The notes: generated from the sequence alone by a model not told the origin. Shown: positions 45,470-54,780, counted from the stretch's first letter. The stretch: 64,000 nt of DNA from Thalassospira profundimaris WP0211 (GCF_000300275.1 NZ_AMRN01000009.1:1-64000), one strand, 5' to 3'. Numbers and translations are program-made.

Positions 45470-46433
45470 CGGCAAGCACTGACGTCACGATTTTGGCGAG
45501 CTGTTCTGGTGCCTCAAACACCAGACGAATATCGAGACTGCTTATGCCGTCCCGTTCCGTCATTGGCAAGCGCATGAGATCTTTCTGCGTGGTGACAAGT
45601 CTGGCATCAAGCCTTGCGGCCTCGGCACGCAAAGCGACAAGTTCCTGCGGGGTAAAAGGGTGATGATCTGAAAAATCATGCGTTTGGACGATATGTGCCC
45701 CAGCTTGGCGAAGACTGTCATAGAACTTGGCAGGGTGGCCAATGCCGGCAAAGGCCAGAACGCGGGCCTGATCAAAATCCGCCCCGTTGATTGGCGCGAC
45801 CACAGCCCGCAAAACCGGAACCGAGGCTGGAAGGCGAGTAATGAAGTCTGGTGTCTGATCGCCGATCAGAATGATGGCACGCACTTTTTCAAGGCCGCTG
45901 ATCAGGGGTTCGCGCATGGGGCCGGCGGGCATGACGCGGCCATTGCCAATGCCATAGTTGCTGTCGATCACAGCAAAACTGCAATCCTTGATCAGGGTTG
46001 GATTTTGCAATCCGTCATCAAGAATGATCGCATTGGCACCGGCATCAACTGCCATTTCGGCGCCAAGGGCACGGTTGCGTGAAATCCAAGCCGGGCCATG
46101 CTGGGCCAGCAAAAGTGGTTCGTCACCAACTTTGTCGGCCGTATCAACGCCCGGATTGACGCGGTGCGGGCCTTCAAGCGATCCGCCATGGCCGCGGCTG
46201 ACGAAATGCGGCGTGCGGCCAAGGCCTGTCAGAAGATTGTAAAGTGCGACCGCAGTCGGGGTTTTGCCCGCACCACCCACGGTGAAATTGCCGACGCAGA
46301 AAACCGGGCAGCCGGGATGGCGCGGCGTGGTTGTCAGTTTGCGAAAGCAGGTGCCCGCCCGCCAAGCAGCCGAGAGCGGGCTTAGAAGTTTGGGAATGAC
46401 CCCGTCATGCTGCCAGAATTCCGGATCACGCAT
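45462..46433 (-). CDS. lpxK: Tetraacyldisaccharide 4'-kinase
   Basis: Phosphorylates the 4' position of lipid A disaccharide at the inner membrane. The 323-aa protein has PEFWQHDGVIPKLLSPLSAAW at the N-terminus, Walker A VGNFTVGGAGKTPTAVAL, SRGHGGS, VGDEPLLLAQ and ILDDGLQNP. ATG 46433 lies within the last codons of waaA (8-nt overlap); the longer frame is not supported. It belongs to the operon msbA-DUF374-waaA-lpxK-lpxL. Confidence 0.95.
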   Translation of the reverse strand: MRDPEFWQHDGVIPKLLSPLSAAWRAGTCFRKLTTTPRHPGCPVFCVGNFTVGGAGKTPTAVALYNLLTGLGRTPHFVSRGHGGSLEGPHRVNPGVDTADKVGDEPLLLAQHGPAWISRNRALGAEMAVDAGANAIILDDGLQNPTLIKDCSFAVIDSNYGIGNGRVMPAGPMREPLISGLEKVRAIILIGDQTPDFITRLPASVPVLRAVVAPINGADFDQARVLAFAGIGHPAKFYDSLRQAGAHIVQTHDFSDHHPFTPQELVALRAEAARLDARLVTTQKDLMRLPMTERDGISSLDIRLVFEAPEQLAKIVTSVLADG

Positions 46434-47718
46434 CACGGGCCTCCTCGATGCCCTTTTGCGCCAACAAGGGGCGCAAGGCATCAAGCGTTCGATCCAGCAC
46501 TTCGGCCTTGGAGTTCGCGTAATCAAGTGCGGCTTTGGCGATTTTCCCTGCGGACTCAGGGTCGCGAAGCAGGGCGGCAACCTGTCGTGCAAGATCATCC
46601 GCATCTGTCACCGGGCGGCAGGCACCGTTCGCCAGCATTTCGGCGCTGATCGCGGCAAAGTTGCTCATATCCGGGCCGTGCAAAATGGCGCAGTTCAATC
46701 GTGCCGGTTCCAGCGGGTTCTGTCCGCCACCGGCAGACAGGGTTTTGCCCATAAAGACGATTGGCGCGATACGGTAAAACAGGCCAAGTTCACCCATGGT
46801 ATCGGCAAGATAAACATCAGTGCCCGGTGTGATGTCGTGGCCGAGGCTTCGGCGCGAAACCTGCAGGCCCTGTGCGACCAGATCGGCCTCAATATCATCG
46901 GCCCGGTCGGGATGACGCGGCACGATGATGGTCAGCACACCACTATGATCGCGGGCGAGTTTTTTGTGAACGCCACCGGCAATATACTCCTCGCCCTTAA
47001 ACGTGCTTGAGGCGAGCCAGACCGGACGGTGACCAATCTGTTCCTGAAGCTTGGCCAGATCAGTTTCATCGGCGGGCAGGGGCGGGGCGGCAAATTTAAG
47101 ATTGCCAACAGCCCGGACGGATGTCGCCCCGAGACTTTCAAATCTTGCGGTTTCGTCACTGCTTTGGGTCAGGATGAGATCAAACGCGGAAATAACCGGC
47201 CGGATAAAGGACGGATAGCGTGAGTATCCCTTAAAGCTTTTTTCCGAAATGCGCCCATTGAGCAATGCAAGGCTTACACCGGCTTTCTTTGCCTTGGTCA
47301 GAAGGTTTGGCCAGAAGTCGCTTTCAAGCCAAAGGGCGACATCAGGTTTCCAGTGATGCAGGAAACGCGCGACACAAACCTGACGGTCAATCGGGACGAA
47401 CTGGTGAATGACGCCCTTGGGCAAGCGAGCATGCATCATGGTCGCCGATGTGACCGTGCCAGTTGTCACCAGAATGGATGCCGACGGATAAAGACGACGG
47501 ATCTCATCAATCACCGGCAAGGCGGACAGGGATTCCCCCACACTGGCCCCGTGGATCCACACCAGATGTCCTTTGGGACGGGCCGCACCCGGATGACCAA
47601 AGCGTTCACCAATACGCCCTGCGTCTTCCTTGCCGCGGTTTTTACGACGGTTGAGATAAAGGTTTAGCGCCGGACCAAGCAGGCGGGTTGCCGCGCGATA
47701 GGCGTAAAACAGGCTCAT
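46426..47718 (-). CDS. waaA: 3-deoxy-D-manno-octulosonic acid (Kdo) transferase
   Basis: Transfers Kdo to lipid IVA. The 430-aa GT30 enzyme has an N-terminal anchor, HGASVGESLSALPVIDEI (catalytic Glu), TTGTVTSATMM, LWLESDFWPNLL, LLNGRISEKSFKGY, IVPRHPDRA and the donor-site GGGQNPLEPA. It overlaps the upstream acyltransferase gene by 4 nt and lpxK by 8 nt, so the operon is tightly coupled. Confidence 0.96.
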   Translation of the reverse strand: MSLFYAYRAATRLLGPALNLYLNRRKNRGKEDAGRIGERFGHPGAARPKGHLVWIHGASVGESLSALPVIDEIRRLYPSASILVTTGTVTSATMMHARLPKGVIHQFVPIDRQVCVARFLHHWKPDVALWLESDFWPNLLTKAKKAGVSLALLNGRISEKSFKGYSRYPSFIRPVISAFDLILTQSSDETARFESLGATSVRAVGNLKFAAPPLPADETDLAKLQEQIGHRPVWLASSTFKGEEYIAGGVHKKLARDHSGVLTIIVPRHPDRADDIEADLVAQGLQVSRRSLGHDITPGTDVYLADTMGELGLFYRIAPIVFMGKTLSAGGGQNPLEPARLNCAILHGPDMSNFAAISAEMLANGACRPVTDADDLARQVAALLRDPESAGKIAKAALDYANSKAEVLDRTLDALRPLLAQKGIEEARDA

Positions 47719-48482
47719 GACCCGGTTTCCCCCGCCGCGATGGCAGATCGCTTTTGCTTGGGCAGTTCATCGGGCGCAGCAGGCGGGATCACCGCAAGAC
47801 CAAGTTCACGATCAGTTTCCTGGGTGAGCCTGGTCAGGGCGTCTTCAAGCTCGATCCGTTTGGCTTCCATGCCTTCGTCATCAAGCTTGCGGTCGACAAA
47901 AATCGGATCGCCCCAGTGAAAAACACCGCGTGAAAAGGGCAGGGGTAAAATGAAGCGATCCCAACTTTGAATGACCTTGCGGTTGGAAGCCGAATAGGTC
48001 AGCGGGAAAATCGGAACACCTGCCATGCGGGCGGCCTGAATGATCCCGTCGGATGCCCGCATGCGGGGGCCGCGTGGCCCATCTGGCGTCATGCCGACGA
48101 CTTCGCCAGCTTTCAGCGCCTTAAGAATCTGGCGCAGGGCCGCGGCACCGCCTTTGCCCTTGCCGGTCGATCCGGCGATGGTCTTGATATCAAAGCGTGC
48201 AATCGTCCGAGAAATGATTTCCCCGTCACGATGCGATGAAATCAGCATGTTAAACGGGCGGTCCCCACCGACCGAGCGCCAAGTATAGGGCATCATCAAA
48301 AGGCGTTGATGCCAGAAGGCAACGATAAACGGTTTGCCTTCTGTCAGGTAGTGGGCCGGATGGTCACCACCTTTGGTGCGCCAGCGTCCTGTGGCACGCA
48401 TCAGGCGCACATAAAACGCCGCCAGCCAGCACAGCGTGCTGCGCATTGTATCGCTTTTTATGATCCGTTTATGCCACTGCAC
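47715..48482 (-). CDS. DUF374 lysophospholipid acyltransferase-like protein
   Basis: 255-aa protein of the DUF374 family found between msbA and waaA in many alphaproteobacteria. It has FIVAFWHQRLLMMPY, the acyltransferase-like SSHRDGEIISRTIARF, GSTGKGKGGAAALRQILKAL and MTPDGPRGPRMRASDGIIQAA. It probably acylates a lipid A or phospholipid intermediate, but the exact substrate is not established to my knowledge. The start is GTG 48482, which gives the family N-terminus (MQWHKRIIKSDTMRSTLCWLAA). Confidence 0.85.
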   Translation of the reverse strand: MQWHKRIIKSDTMRSTLCWLAAFYVRLMRATGRWRTKGGDHPAHYLTEGKPFIVAFWHQRLLMMPYTWRSVGGDRPFNMLISSHRDGEIISRTIARFDIKTIAGSTGKGKGGAAALRQILKALKAGEVVGMTPDGPRGPRMRASDGIIQAARMAGVPIFPLTYSASNRKVIQSWDRFILPLPFSRGVFHWGDPIFVDRKLDDEGMEAKRIELEDALTRLTQETDRELGLAVIPPAAPDELPKQKRSAIAAGETGS

Positions 48483-48508
48483 GCCCGATATTCCCGAAGT
48501 TGTCCGGA

Positions 48509-50317
48509 TCAGTTTCCGTTTTCTTCCGAGAATTGCAAGTTATAGAGGTGCGCATAAGCCCCTCCCAGTGCTAGCAATTCTTCGTGTTTGCCCTGTTCGG
48601 TCACGCGACCATTGCTGACGACGCAAATCTTGTCGGCATCAATGATGGTCGACAGACGGTGCGCAATCACAAGGGTCGTCCGGCCTTTCATCAGTTCGGC
48701 CAAAGCCCCCTGAATATGGCGTTCGGATTCCGTATCAAGGGCCGAGGTCGCTTCATCAAGCAGCAGGATCGGCGCGTTTTTCAGCATGGCGCGCGCAATC
48801 GCAATACGCTGACGCTGCCCACCCGACAGCTTCACACCATGTTCGCCGACAATCGTGTCATAGCCATGTTGGAGCTGTCCGATAAAGTCGTGGGCGGCGG
48901 CCTGACGTGCGGCTTGTTCGATCTCGGCATCCGATGCCCCGGCGCGGCCATAGGCGATGTTGGCACGCACCGTATCGTCAAACAGGGTGATTTCCTGGCT
49001 GACAAGTGCGGTTGCCTTGCGCAGGCTTTCAAGCGTCACATTGCGGATATCCTGACCATCAATGGTGATGGCACCCTGATCAATGTCATAGAAACGCGGG
49101 ATCAGGTTGAGGATGGTCGATTTGCCCGCACCCGACGGGCCGACAAGGGCCACGGTTTCGCCCGCCTTGATATCAAGATCAATCTCGCGCAGTGCTGTGA
49201 TTTCAGGGGTATAGGCAAAGGCAACGTTTTTGAAGTTGATGTTGCCACCCGAAACTGCGAGCTCCTTGGCTTCCGGTGCGTCCTTGATTTCAGGTTCGAT
49301 ATCAAGAACCGTGAAGACGCGCTGGGACGCAGCAAGGCCTTGCTGCAAGGTGATGTTGATATTGGCCAGACGTTTGACCGGCTCATAGGCCAGCAGCAAC
49401 GCCGTGATAAAGGCAAAGAAGCTTCCGGGGTCGCTTGCCCCGTCGATCACGCGGTTGCCGCCATAAATGATGATCGCAGTGATTGCTGCACCACCAAGTG
49501 TTTCCATGATGGGGGAGGAACGCGCGCTAACCGTCGAGGCCTTGAAGCTCAGTTTGAAAACGGTTTCAACCAGCTTGCCCATGCGTGAACATTCATAGGG
49601 CTCCATGCCATATGCCTTCACGTGGCGAATGCCCTGGAAGGTTTGTTCAAGCAAGGTGGCGAATTCGCCAATCTGTTGCTGGGTGTTGGCAGATACCTTG
49701 CGCATGCGTTTACCCAGTCGCGCAATCGGATAGATCGCAGCGGGAAATACGGTAAAGGCGATGATCGCCAGCAACCAGTCCTTGTAGAACATGACGCCGA
49801 CAAGGACGGTTGCGGTCAGAAGGTCTTTGCCAAAACCGGTCAGCGAGTTTGAAACTGCTGCGCGCATCGCGGTGATGTCGTTGGTAAAGCGCGTGATCAG
49901 CTTGCCGGTATTCGTGCTGTGGAAAAAGCCGATATCAAGGCGAATGACGTGCTCATACAGGCTGTTTTGCAGATCGGCCAGAATACGCCCGCCGACATAG
50001 CTCATCAAAACCGTCTGGCCATAGTTGGCAAAGCCTTTGAGGGCAAAGGAGCCAAGAACCGCTGCCCCGACGGGGACCAGCATGTTTTCCTTCTTGTTTA
50101 TGAAAACATCATTGATGATCGGATCCATCAAAAGCGCGTAAAGGCCAGTCGCCCCGGCCATCAGAGCCATGCACAGAAGGGCAAGCAGTATTTTGCCAAG
50201 ATAGGGGGCAACCGCATCTCGCACGATACGCTTGACCAGCGGCCAGGTACCCCAGTGTTCTGCAGTATGATCCAACGAATTCTTTGGCAATGATTTGATC
50301 CCGGCCTTCTTCGCCAT
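48509..50317 (-). CDS. msbA: MsbA-type lipid A export ABC transporter
   Basis: Homodimeric exporter flipping core-lipid A across the inner membrane. The 602-aa half-transporter has six membrane helices (about 50-330) and an ABC domain: Walker A VGPSGAGKST, Q-loop ALVSQEITLFDDTVRANIAYG, signature LSGGQRQRIAIARAML, Walker B ILLLDEATSALD and the His in VIAHRLST. ATG 50317 gives MAKKAGIKSLP; upstream codons are not supported, though the ribosome-binding site (CTGGA) is weak. It heads the lipid A operon and is divergent from a kinase-like gene. Confidence 0.92.
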   Translation of the reverse strand: MAKKAGIKSLPKNSLDHTAEHWGTWPLVKRIVRDAVAPYLGKILLALLCMALMAGATGLYALLMDPIINDVFINKKENMLVPVGAAVLGSFALKGFANYGQTVLMSYVGGRILADLQNSLYEHVIRLDIGFFHSTNTGKLITRFTNDITAMRAAVSNSLTGFGKDLLTATVLVGVMFYKDWLLAIIAFTVFPAAIYPIARLGKRMRKVSANTQQQIGEFATLLEQTFQGIRHVKAYGMEPYECSRMGKLVETVFKLSFKASTVSARSSPIMETLGGAAITAIIIYGGNRVIDGASDPGSFFAFITALLLAYEPVKRLANINITLQQGLAASQRVFTVLDIEPEIKDAPEAKELAVSGGNINFKNVAFAYTPEITALREIDLDIKAGETVALVGPSGAGKSTILNLIPRFYDIDQGAITIDGQDIRNVTLESLRKATALVSQEITLFDDTVRANIAYGRAGASDAEIEQAARQAAAHDFIGQLQHGYDTIVGEHGVKLSGGQRQRIAIARAMLKNAPILLLDEATSALDTESERHIQGALAELMKGRTTLVIAHRLSTIIDADKICVVSNGRVTEQGKHEELLALGGAYAHLYNLQFSEENGN

Positions 50318-50492
50318 TTCCAGATTGTATCGAATTGATACTATCGTTATGGATACGGCATCATAAAAGTAAAATACTCGCGCTGTTGCTAGCACGCTCG
50401 GACAAGGGCGGCAAGCTGCTGAGACGCTTTAACGGACACAAAAATGGTCTGCATAACAGCAGATTACCAACTGCGACATATAAGACAAATAA

Positions 50493-51290
50493 ATGAACGA
50501 GCAACTCCACGCACTTGTCGAACGCACTGTGGCCCAAGGTGTCGGTGCACGGGTTTTCCCGCTGCGCTGGGATAACCGGCGCATTTGGGTCAAACAGGCA
50601 GTTCCGGCCAAACATAAAGTCTGGCACAGCGTTCAGCGCTTTGCGGCCAACATTACCGGTATTCCATTGTTGCGCCCGACCGTATCGCCCGGCGGGCAAA
50701 AGGGCCTTGAAAGCGAGGCTGCGACCTTGCGCAAGCTTGCCGCCCTTGGTGTGTTGGTCCCGGATCTGATTGACGTCGGTGAAAACTGGATTGCCATTGG
50801 CGATAATGGCCGCATCCTTAAAACCTGCATCGAAGATGATGTCGACAAGGGCAATGATGATGCCATCCGTCGTCATGTTGTCGACGCCGGTGCGGCCTTG
50901 GCAAGATTGCATGGCGAAAGGGTTGCGCATGGTGCGCCGTTGCTTCGCAACATGACACTGCGCGACGATCATCAGATCGGCTTTATCGACTTCGAAGAAG
51001 ACCCGAACGCCCGCATGCCGGTGATTGATGCCCAGGCACGCGACATCTTGCTGTTTGTTTTTTCCATCCAGCGTGAATTTAAAAAACGTCCGGAATTGCT
51101 GCGTGCCGGATGGCAGGCCTATGTCGAGGCCGCTGGCGAAACCGCACCGCAAATGGTGCCGCTGCGCAAGGTGATCAGGCTGTTGCGCCCGGTCTATCTG
51201 ATGCTCCGCCCGTTCCGTCGCTGGCTGGGCACGGATGCGCTCAACGGTCTTTGGGCATATCGCACCTTGCGCAAAAGCCTTTATCGCTGA
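50493..51290 (+). CDS. Kinase-fold protein lacking the catalytic Asp, near LPS genes
   Basis: 265-aa protein of the BUD32/RIO/LPS-core-kinase type. Kinase elements are visible: IWVKQ with Lys34, GLESEAATLRKLAAL (Glu75), HGAPLLRN (146-153) in place of the HGDxxxxN catalytic loop, and GFIDFEED (Asp166) in place of DFG. The Asp of the loop is Ala148, so it is either a pseudokinase or uses another residue. The neighbouring msbA-waaA operon suggests a role in LPS core (Kdo or heptose) modification; that is inference. The ribosome-binding site is poor, and a TATAAG box ends 8 bp before the ATG, so the mRNA could be nearly leaderless. Confidence 0.65.
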   Translation: MNEQLHALVERTVAQGVGARVFPLRWDNRRIWVKQAVPAKHKVWHSVQRFAANITGIPLLRPTVSPGGQKGLESEAATLRKLAALGVLVPDLIDVGENWIAIGDNGRILKTCIEDDVDKGNDDAIRRHVVDAGAALARLHGERVAHGAPLLRNMTLRDDHQIGFIDFEEDPNARMPVIDAQARDILLFVFSIQREFKKRPELLRAGWQAYVEAAGETAPQMVPLRKVIRLLRPVYLMLRPFRRWLGTDALNGLWAYRTLRKSLYR

Positions 51291-51303
51291 TCAGGCGTGC
51301 GGC

Positions 51304-52446
51304 CTATTGGGCTGGTTGCTCAACAGGTGCCGTGCCTGCCGCGGTTTCAGGCGCGTGATCCGGTTCTGCGACCGTTGATTTTGCCGTGCTGGTATTTGCC
51401 GCGTCATCCAGTGAAATCCGGGTTGCCTCAACACCATCAAACCCACCGGAAAACGGTGCCAGATTGTGCAGGAACTGGTTGGCCGAGTTGCGCCAGCTAT
51501 ATTGTTCGGCCAACGCGCGGGCATCGTCACTTTTAAGCTCCAACGCCGCCAAGGCGGCCTCGCGCAGGTCGGCATCAATGGCGCCAGCCTTGGTGCCGCG
51601 CACGATATCGGCTGGTCCCTGAACCGGGAAGACGGCAACCGGGGTACCCGATGCCAGGGCTTCAAGGATCACAAGGCCGAAAGTATCGGTCTTGCTGGGG
51701 AAGACAAAAACGTCGGCGGCGGCAAAGGCCGTTGCCAGTTCTTCACCGATTTTTTTGCCGAGAAACTGCGCGTTGGGATATTTGCCCTTCAGCTCATTTA
51801 GCTGCGGGCCATCGCCAACGACAAACTTTGTGCCGGGCAGATCAAGATCCAGGAAATGGCCGATATTCTTTTCCACCGCAACCCGGCCAACAAACAGCCA
51901 GTGCGGCTTTGGGAAATCGCCAAAGCTTGCGTCTGGTCGGGGGCGGAACAGGTCCAGATCGACACCGCGTGACCAGATTTGCAGGTTGTTAAAGCCCCAG
52001 TTGGACAGTTCCTGACGCAGGGTTTCGGTTGCAACCATGACGGATTGTGATTTGCCGTGGAAATGCTTCATGCCGCGATAAAGGATCGAAAGCGGCAGAC
52101 GCCAGCGGGCATGAATATATTCCGGGAAGCGCGTGTGATAGGCGGTCGAAAACGGAATGCCACGCTTAAGGCAATAGGCCCGTGCGGCCTGACCCAGCGG
52201 GCCTTCGGTGGAAATGTGGATGGCGACGGGATGAAGGGCCTCGATCATCTTGGCCATTTTGCGTTTAGCAAAAAGCGCCAGCCGGATTTCCGGATAAGTC
52301 GGGCAGGGGATGGTTTTAAACTGATCGGGCGAGATGACATGAACGTCATGTCCCATCTCGCCCAACTCGCCCCGTACGGTTTCAAGGGTACGGACAACAC
52401 CGTTGACCTGCGGATACCAGGCATCGGTTACGATCAGTATTTTCAT
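51304..52446 (-). CDS. agt: GT4 glycosyltransferase, Agt-like glycolipid synthase
   Basis: 380-aa GT-B glycosyltransferase. It has N-terminal MKILIVTDAWYPQVNGVVRTLE, YHTRFPEYIHARW, the donor-domain motifs LFVGRVAVEKNIGHFLDLD and VFPSKTDTFGLVILEALASGTPVAVFP (EX7E-type), and an Ala/Thr-rich tail of about 40 aa. This is the SqdX/Agt/mannosyltransferase group. Its 4-nt overlap with the metallophosphoesterase gene upstream is the plcP-agt arrangement that converts phospholipid-derived diacylglycerol into glycolipids under phosphate limitation in marine bacteria. The identity of the sugar is not known. Confidence 0.75.
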   Translation of the reverse strand: MKILIVTDAWYPQVNGVVRTLETVRGELGEMGHDVHVISPDQFKTIPCPTYPEIRLALFAKRKMAKMIEALHPVAIHISTEGPLGQAARAYCLKRGIPFSTAYHTRFPEYIHARWRLPLSILYRGMKHFHGKSQSVMVATETLRQELSNWGFNNLQIWSRGVDLDLFRPRPDASFGDFPKPHWLFVGRVAVEKNIGHFLDLDLPGTKFVVGDGPQLNELKGKYPNAQFLGKKIGEELATAFAAADVFVFPSKTDTFGLVILEALASGTPVAVFPVQGPADIVRGTKAGAIDADLREAALAALELKSDDARALAEQYSWRNSANQFLHNLAPFSGGFDGVEATRISLDDAANTSTAKSTVAEPDHAPETAAGTAPVEQPAQ

Positions 52447-53360
52447 GCAGTCTTTCCAATCGGTGCATCATTGCCCTTTTTCGAAGAGCCCGATGCAGAG
52501 TTGCCCGCTTCATGGGCGATACGAAACATGGAAATCAATTTGCCAAGGCCAAGCGACGGGGCGCTTGCCGCATCGTGACCAGGGCTTGAATGGCTCATCG
52601 CCATCTGGCGCATTTCGGCCCAGTGCAGCAGTTCAAGCTTGCCTTCCTTGTCTTCGACAAGGGCAGTACAGCTTTCAACCCAGTCACCATCATTGCAATA
52701 AAGCACATCACCGATCTTGCGTTTTTCGGCGTGATGGATATGGCCGCAGACCACACCATCCACCTTGCGTTTGGCGGCTTCGTGGGCGACGGCATTTTCA
52801 AAGTTGCAGATGAACTGAACCGCGTTCTTCACCCGGTTCTTAAGATAGGCCGAAAGCGACCAGTATCCGTAACCAAGGCGGCGGCGAACGCCGTTGAAAT
52901 AGCGGTTGAGCGTGATGGCAAGGTTGTAGGCGGTGTCACCAAGGTAGGCCAGCCACTTGGCATATTTGACGACCCCGTCAAATTCGTCGCCATGGATGAC
53001 CAAAAGGCGCTTGCCATCGGCGGTGACGTGGATATCGTTCATTTTAACGTCGACATGGCCAAAAGTCATATCGACAAACTCGCGGGCGAATTCATCATGG
53101 TTCCCGGGGACGAAGATGACTTTGGCGCCATTCTTTGCCTTCTCCATGATTGTCGTGATCACGGCATGATGACTTTCCGGCCAGTACCAGCTTTTCTTAA
53201 GGCGCCAGCCGTCAATAATGTCACCCACCAGATAATAGGTGTCTGCCGTCACTTCATTGAGGAAATCCAATAGAAGGTCTGCCTGACATCCACGTGTCCC
53301 CAGATGGACGTCTGAAATCCAGACCGTGCGGTAATGCGGTTGCAGCGTCATCGCTGTCAT
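52443..53360 (-). CDS. plcP: PlcP-like phospholipase C (LpxH-family metallophosphoesterase)
   Basis: 305-aa calcineurin-like phosphoesterase with the metal motifs ISDVHLG, GDIIDGW, GNHDEF, VIHGDEFD and GHIHHAE. It would usually be annotated as UDP-2,3-diacylglucosamine hydrolase. However, the RLKKSWYWPESHHAV segment after GDIIDGW and the coupling to a GT4 enzyme fit PlcP, which removes the head group of phospholipids to give diacylglycerol. True LpxH proteins are about 240 aa. ATG 53360 has GGAGG upstream. It is divergent from a diacylglycerol-kinase-like gene. Confidence 0.75.
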   Translation of the reverse strand: MTAMTLQPHYRTVWISDVHLGTRGCQADLLLDFLNEVTADTYYLVGDIIDGWRLKKSWYWPESHHAVITTIMEKAKNGAKVIFVPGNHDEFAREFVDMTFGHVDVKMNDIHVTADGKRLLVIHGDEFDGVVKYAKWLAYLGDTAYNLAITLNRYFNGVRRRLGYGYWSLSAYLKNRVKNAVQFICNFENAVAHEAAKRKVDGVVCGHIHHAEKRKIGDVLYCNDGDWVESCTALVEDKEGKLELLHWAEMRQMAMSHSSPGHDAASAPSLGLGKLISMFRIAHEAGNSASGSSKKGNDAPIGKTA

Positions 53361-53493
53361 TGCCGCTCCTCCGTATCCTGCCAAAAGGATGGCTGGAATT
53401 CGACAGTTTGTCTTGCCGAATACTGTTCCAAGCCAGTATCGGTTTAAAACAAATCGTTCGATTATATAACCCGTTCACAGAAATTTCGCAGTT

Positions 53494-53511
53494 CTGTAAA
53501 GCAACTGTTAC
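53494..53511 (+). promoter_or_regulatory. Possible Pho box
   Basis: CTGTAAA-GCAA-CTGTTAC: two 7-bp direct repeats with an 11-bp period, each matching CTGTCAT at 5 of 7 positions. TATGGT at 53525-53530 could be the -10 of a promoter reading into the lipid kinase gene. A weaker minus-strand pair (CTGTCGA-ATTC-CAGCCAT, 53407-53390) faces plcP. Confidence 0.4.
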
Positions 53512-53578
53512 ATGTTTTATTTCATATGGTAGGTGCTGTGAAAAATTTATTTCATTTTTATTTCGGAAGTGGGTCCAA

Positions 53579-54526
53579 ATGACCGATGCGGATGTGACTG
53601 TCATCTTCAATCCACGTGCCGGTGGCAATAAACAGCGGTTTTTATCCCAGATATTGCAACATGCCGGCATCAAGGTGGAGTTGCTGCAAACCACCCATCC
53701 CGGTCACGCCCGCGAACTGGCCCGCAAGGTCCGTGCCCATCAACGTTTGTTTGTTGCCGGAGGCGACGGGTCCCTGAATGAGGCCTTAAACGGATTGCTT
53801 GATGCCCAGATTGACGGGCACGAGGTCCCGCCACTTGGCATTATCCCGCTTGGAACGGCCAATGTGCTGGCAGTCGAGGTTGGGCTTGAAATCCGGGCAC
53901 GCGCGATTGCCGACTATATTAACAATCCCGGCATGGTCTGGGTGCGTCCGGGACTGGTTAATGGCCGGGCGTTCTTTTTGATGGTCGGCATGGGGGCCGA
54001 TGCCGATACGGTTGCCAATGTTTCGCTGCGCCTCAAACGCCTGATTGGCAAGGGGGCCTATGTTCTGGAAGGCCTTCGCAACATCTTTTTCCCGCGTCAT
54101 CGTGATTTTGAAGTCAGTATCGGTCGGGAAAATTATCGGGTGTCGGGCGTGGTTGTAACCCATGCGCAACATTACGGCGGGGCATTTGTCATTTCGCCCG
54201 ACGCCAGCCTGACCGCCAACAGCCTTGATGTGGTGCTGATGCCGGGCAACGGTATCGGGGCCTTGTCACGTTATGGTCTGGCACTGACGCTTAATCGGTT
54301 GCATGCCCAAAGTGACGTTTCGGTGGTTCGGGCGGAGCGCATCACGATCACCAGTCATTGCGGACCAGCCCCGCTTCAGATTGACGGCGAAAGTGCCGGT
54401 AAACTGCCGTGCGAGATCAGCTTGTCCCCCTATCCTGTGCGATTGATGGTGCCGCCGGCTTATGCCGAACTGTCTTCGATGACCGATCACCCATCACCTG
54501 ATCTGCTTCGGATCGCTGCAGATTAA
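53579..54526 (+). CDS. Diacylglycerol kinase-family protein
   Basis: 315-aa lipid kinase-like protein. It has FNPRAGGNKQRFL, the nucleotide-binding VAGGDGSLNEALNGLL, IIPLGTANVLAVEVGL (PLGTxNxLA signature) and the C-terminal lobe with LQIDGESAGKLPCEISLSP. The length is that of the YegS/DgkB group. ATG 53579 with GGAAG upstream is chosen; the longer frame runs through the promoter region. Its position opposite plcP-agt suggests it rephosphorylates diacylglycerol when glycolipid synthesis is not needed, or acts on a related lipid. This is inference. Confidence 0.82.
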   Translation: MTDADVTVIFNPRAGGNKQRFLSQILQHAGIKVELLQTTHPGHARELARKVRAHQRLFVAGGDGSLNEALNGLLDAQIDGHEVPPLGIIPLGTANVLAVEVGLEIRARAIADYINNPGMVWVRPGLVNGRAFFLMVGMGADADTVANVSLRLKRLIGKGAYVLEGLRNIFFPRHRDFEVSIGRENYRVSGVVVTHAQHYGGAFVISPDASLTANSLDVVLMPGNGIGALSRYGLALTLNRLHAQSDVSVVRAERITITSHCGPAPLQIDGESAGKLPCEISLSPYPVRLMVPPAYAELSSMTDHPSPDLLRIAAD

Positions 54527-54780
54527 AAGAAATCGCTTCCAAACTTCATTCCTCAGGCTGTCGGGTTGTCTTGGTCAAACGCCTGGATTTCTGCGCTTTA
54601 TTACGCATCTTTGATGGAATGCTAGTGGGTTCTTGAAGTTGAACTTCTTTTTTCCAATTTAATTATAAGGGGATAAGTGCGTGCCCCCTCTCCGTTTGAG
54701 GATATTGGGCACCGAGACAATTCCGCTAGATCGCATCGGTGAGCGTAGATGGTTGTCTTCGCCTTACAAGGAGTTTGACG

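Noticed and set aside
52443-53360. LpxH (UDP-2,3-diacylglucosamine hydrolase)
   Set aside because: Family match only at metal motifs. Length, the WYWPESH segment and overlap with a GT4 gene fit PlcP better; kept as an alternative.
53355-53361. Exact CTGTCAT Pho half-site
   Set aside because: It coincides with the plcP start codon on the other strand and has no partner at 11-bp spacing.
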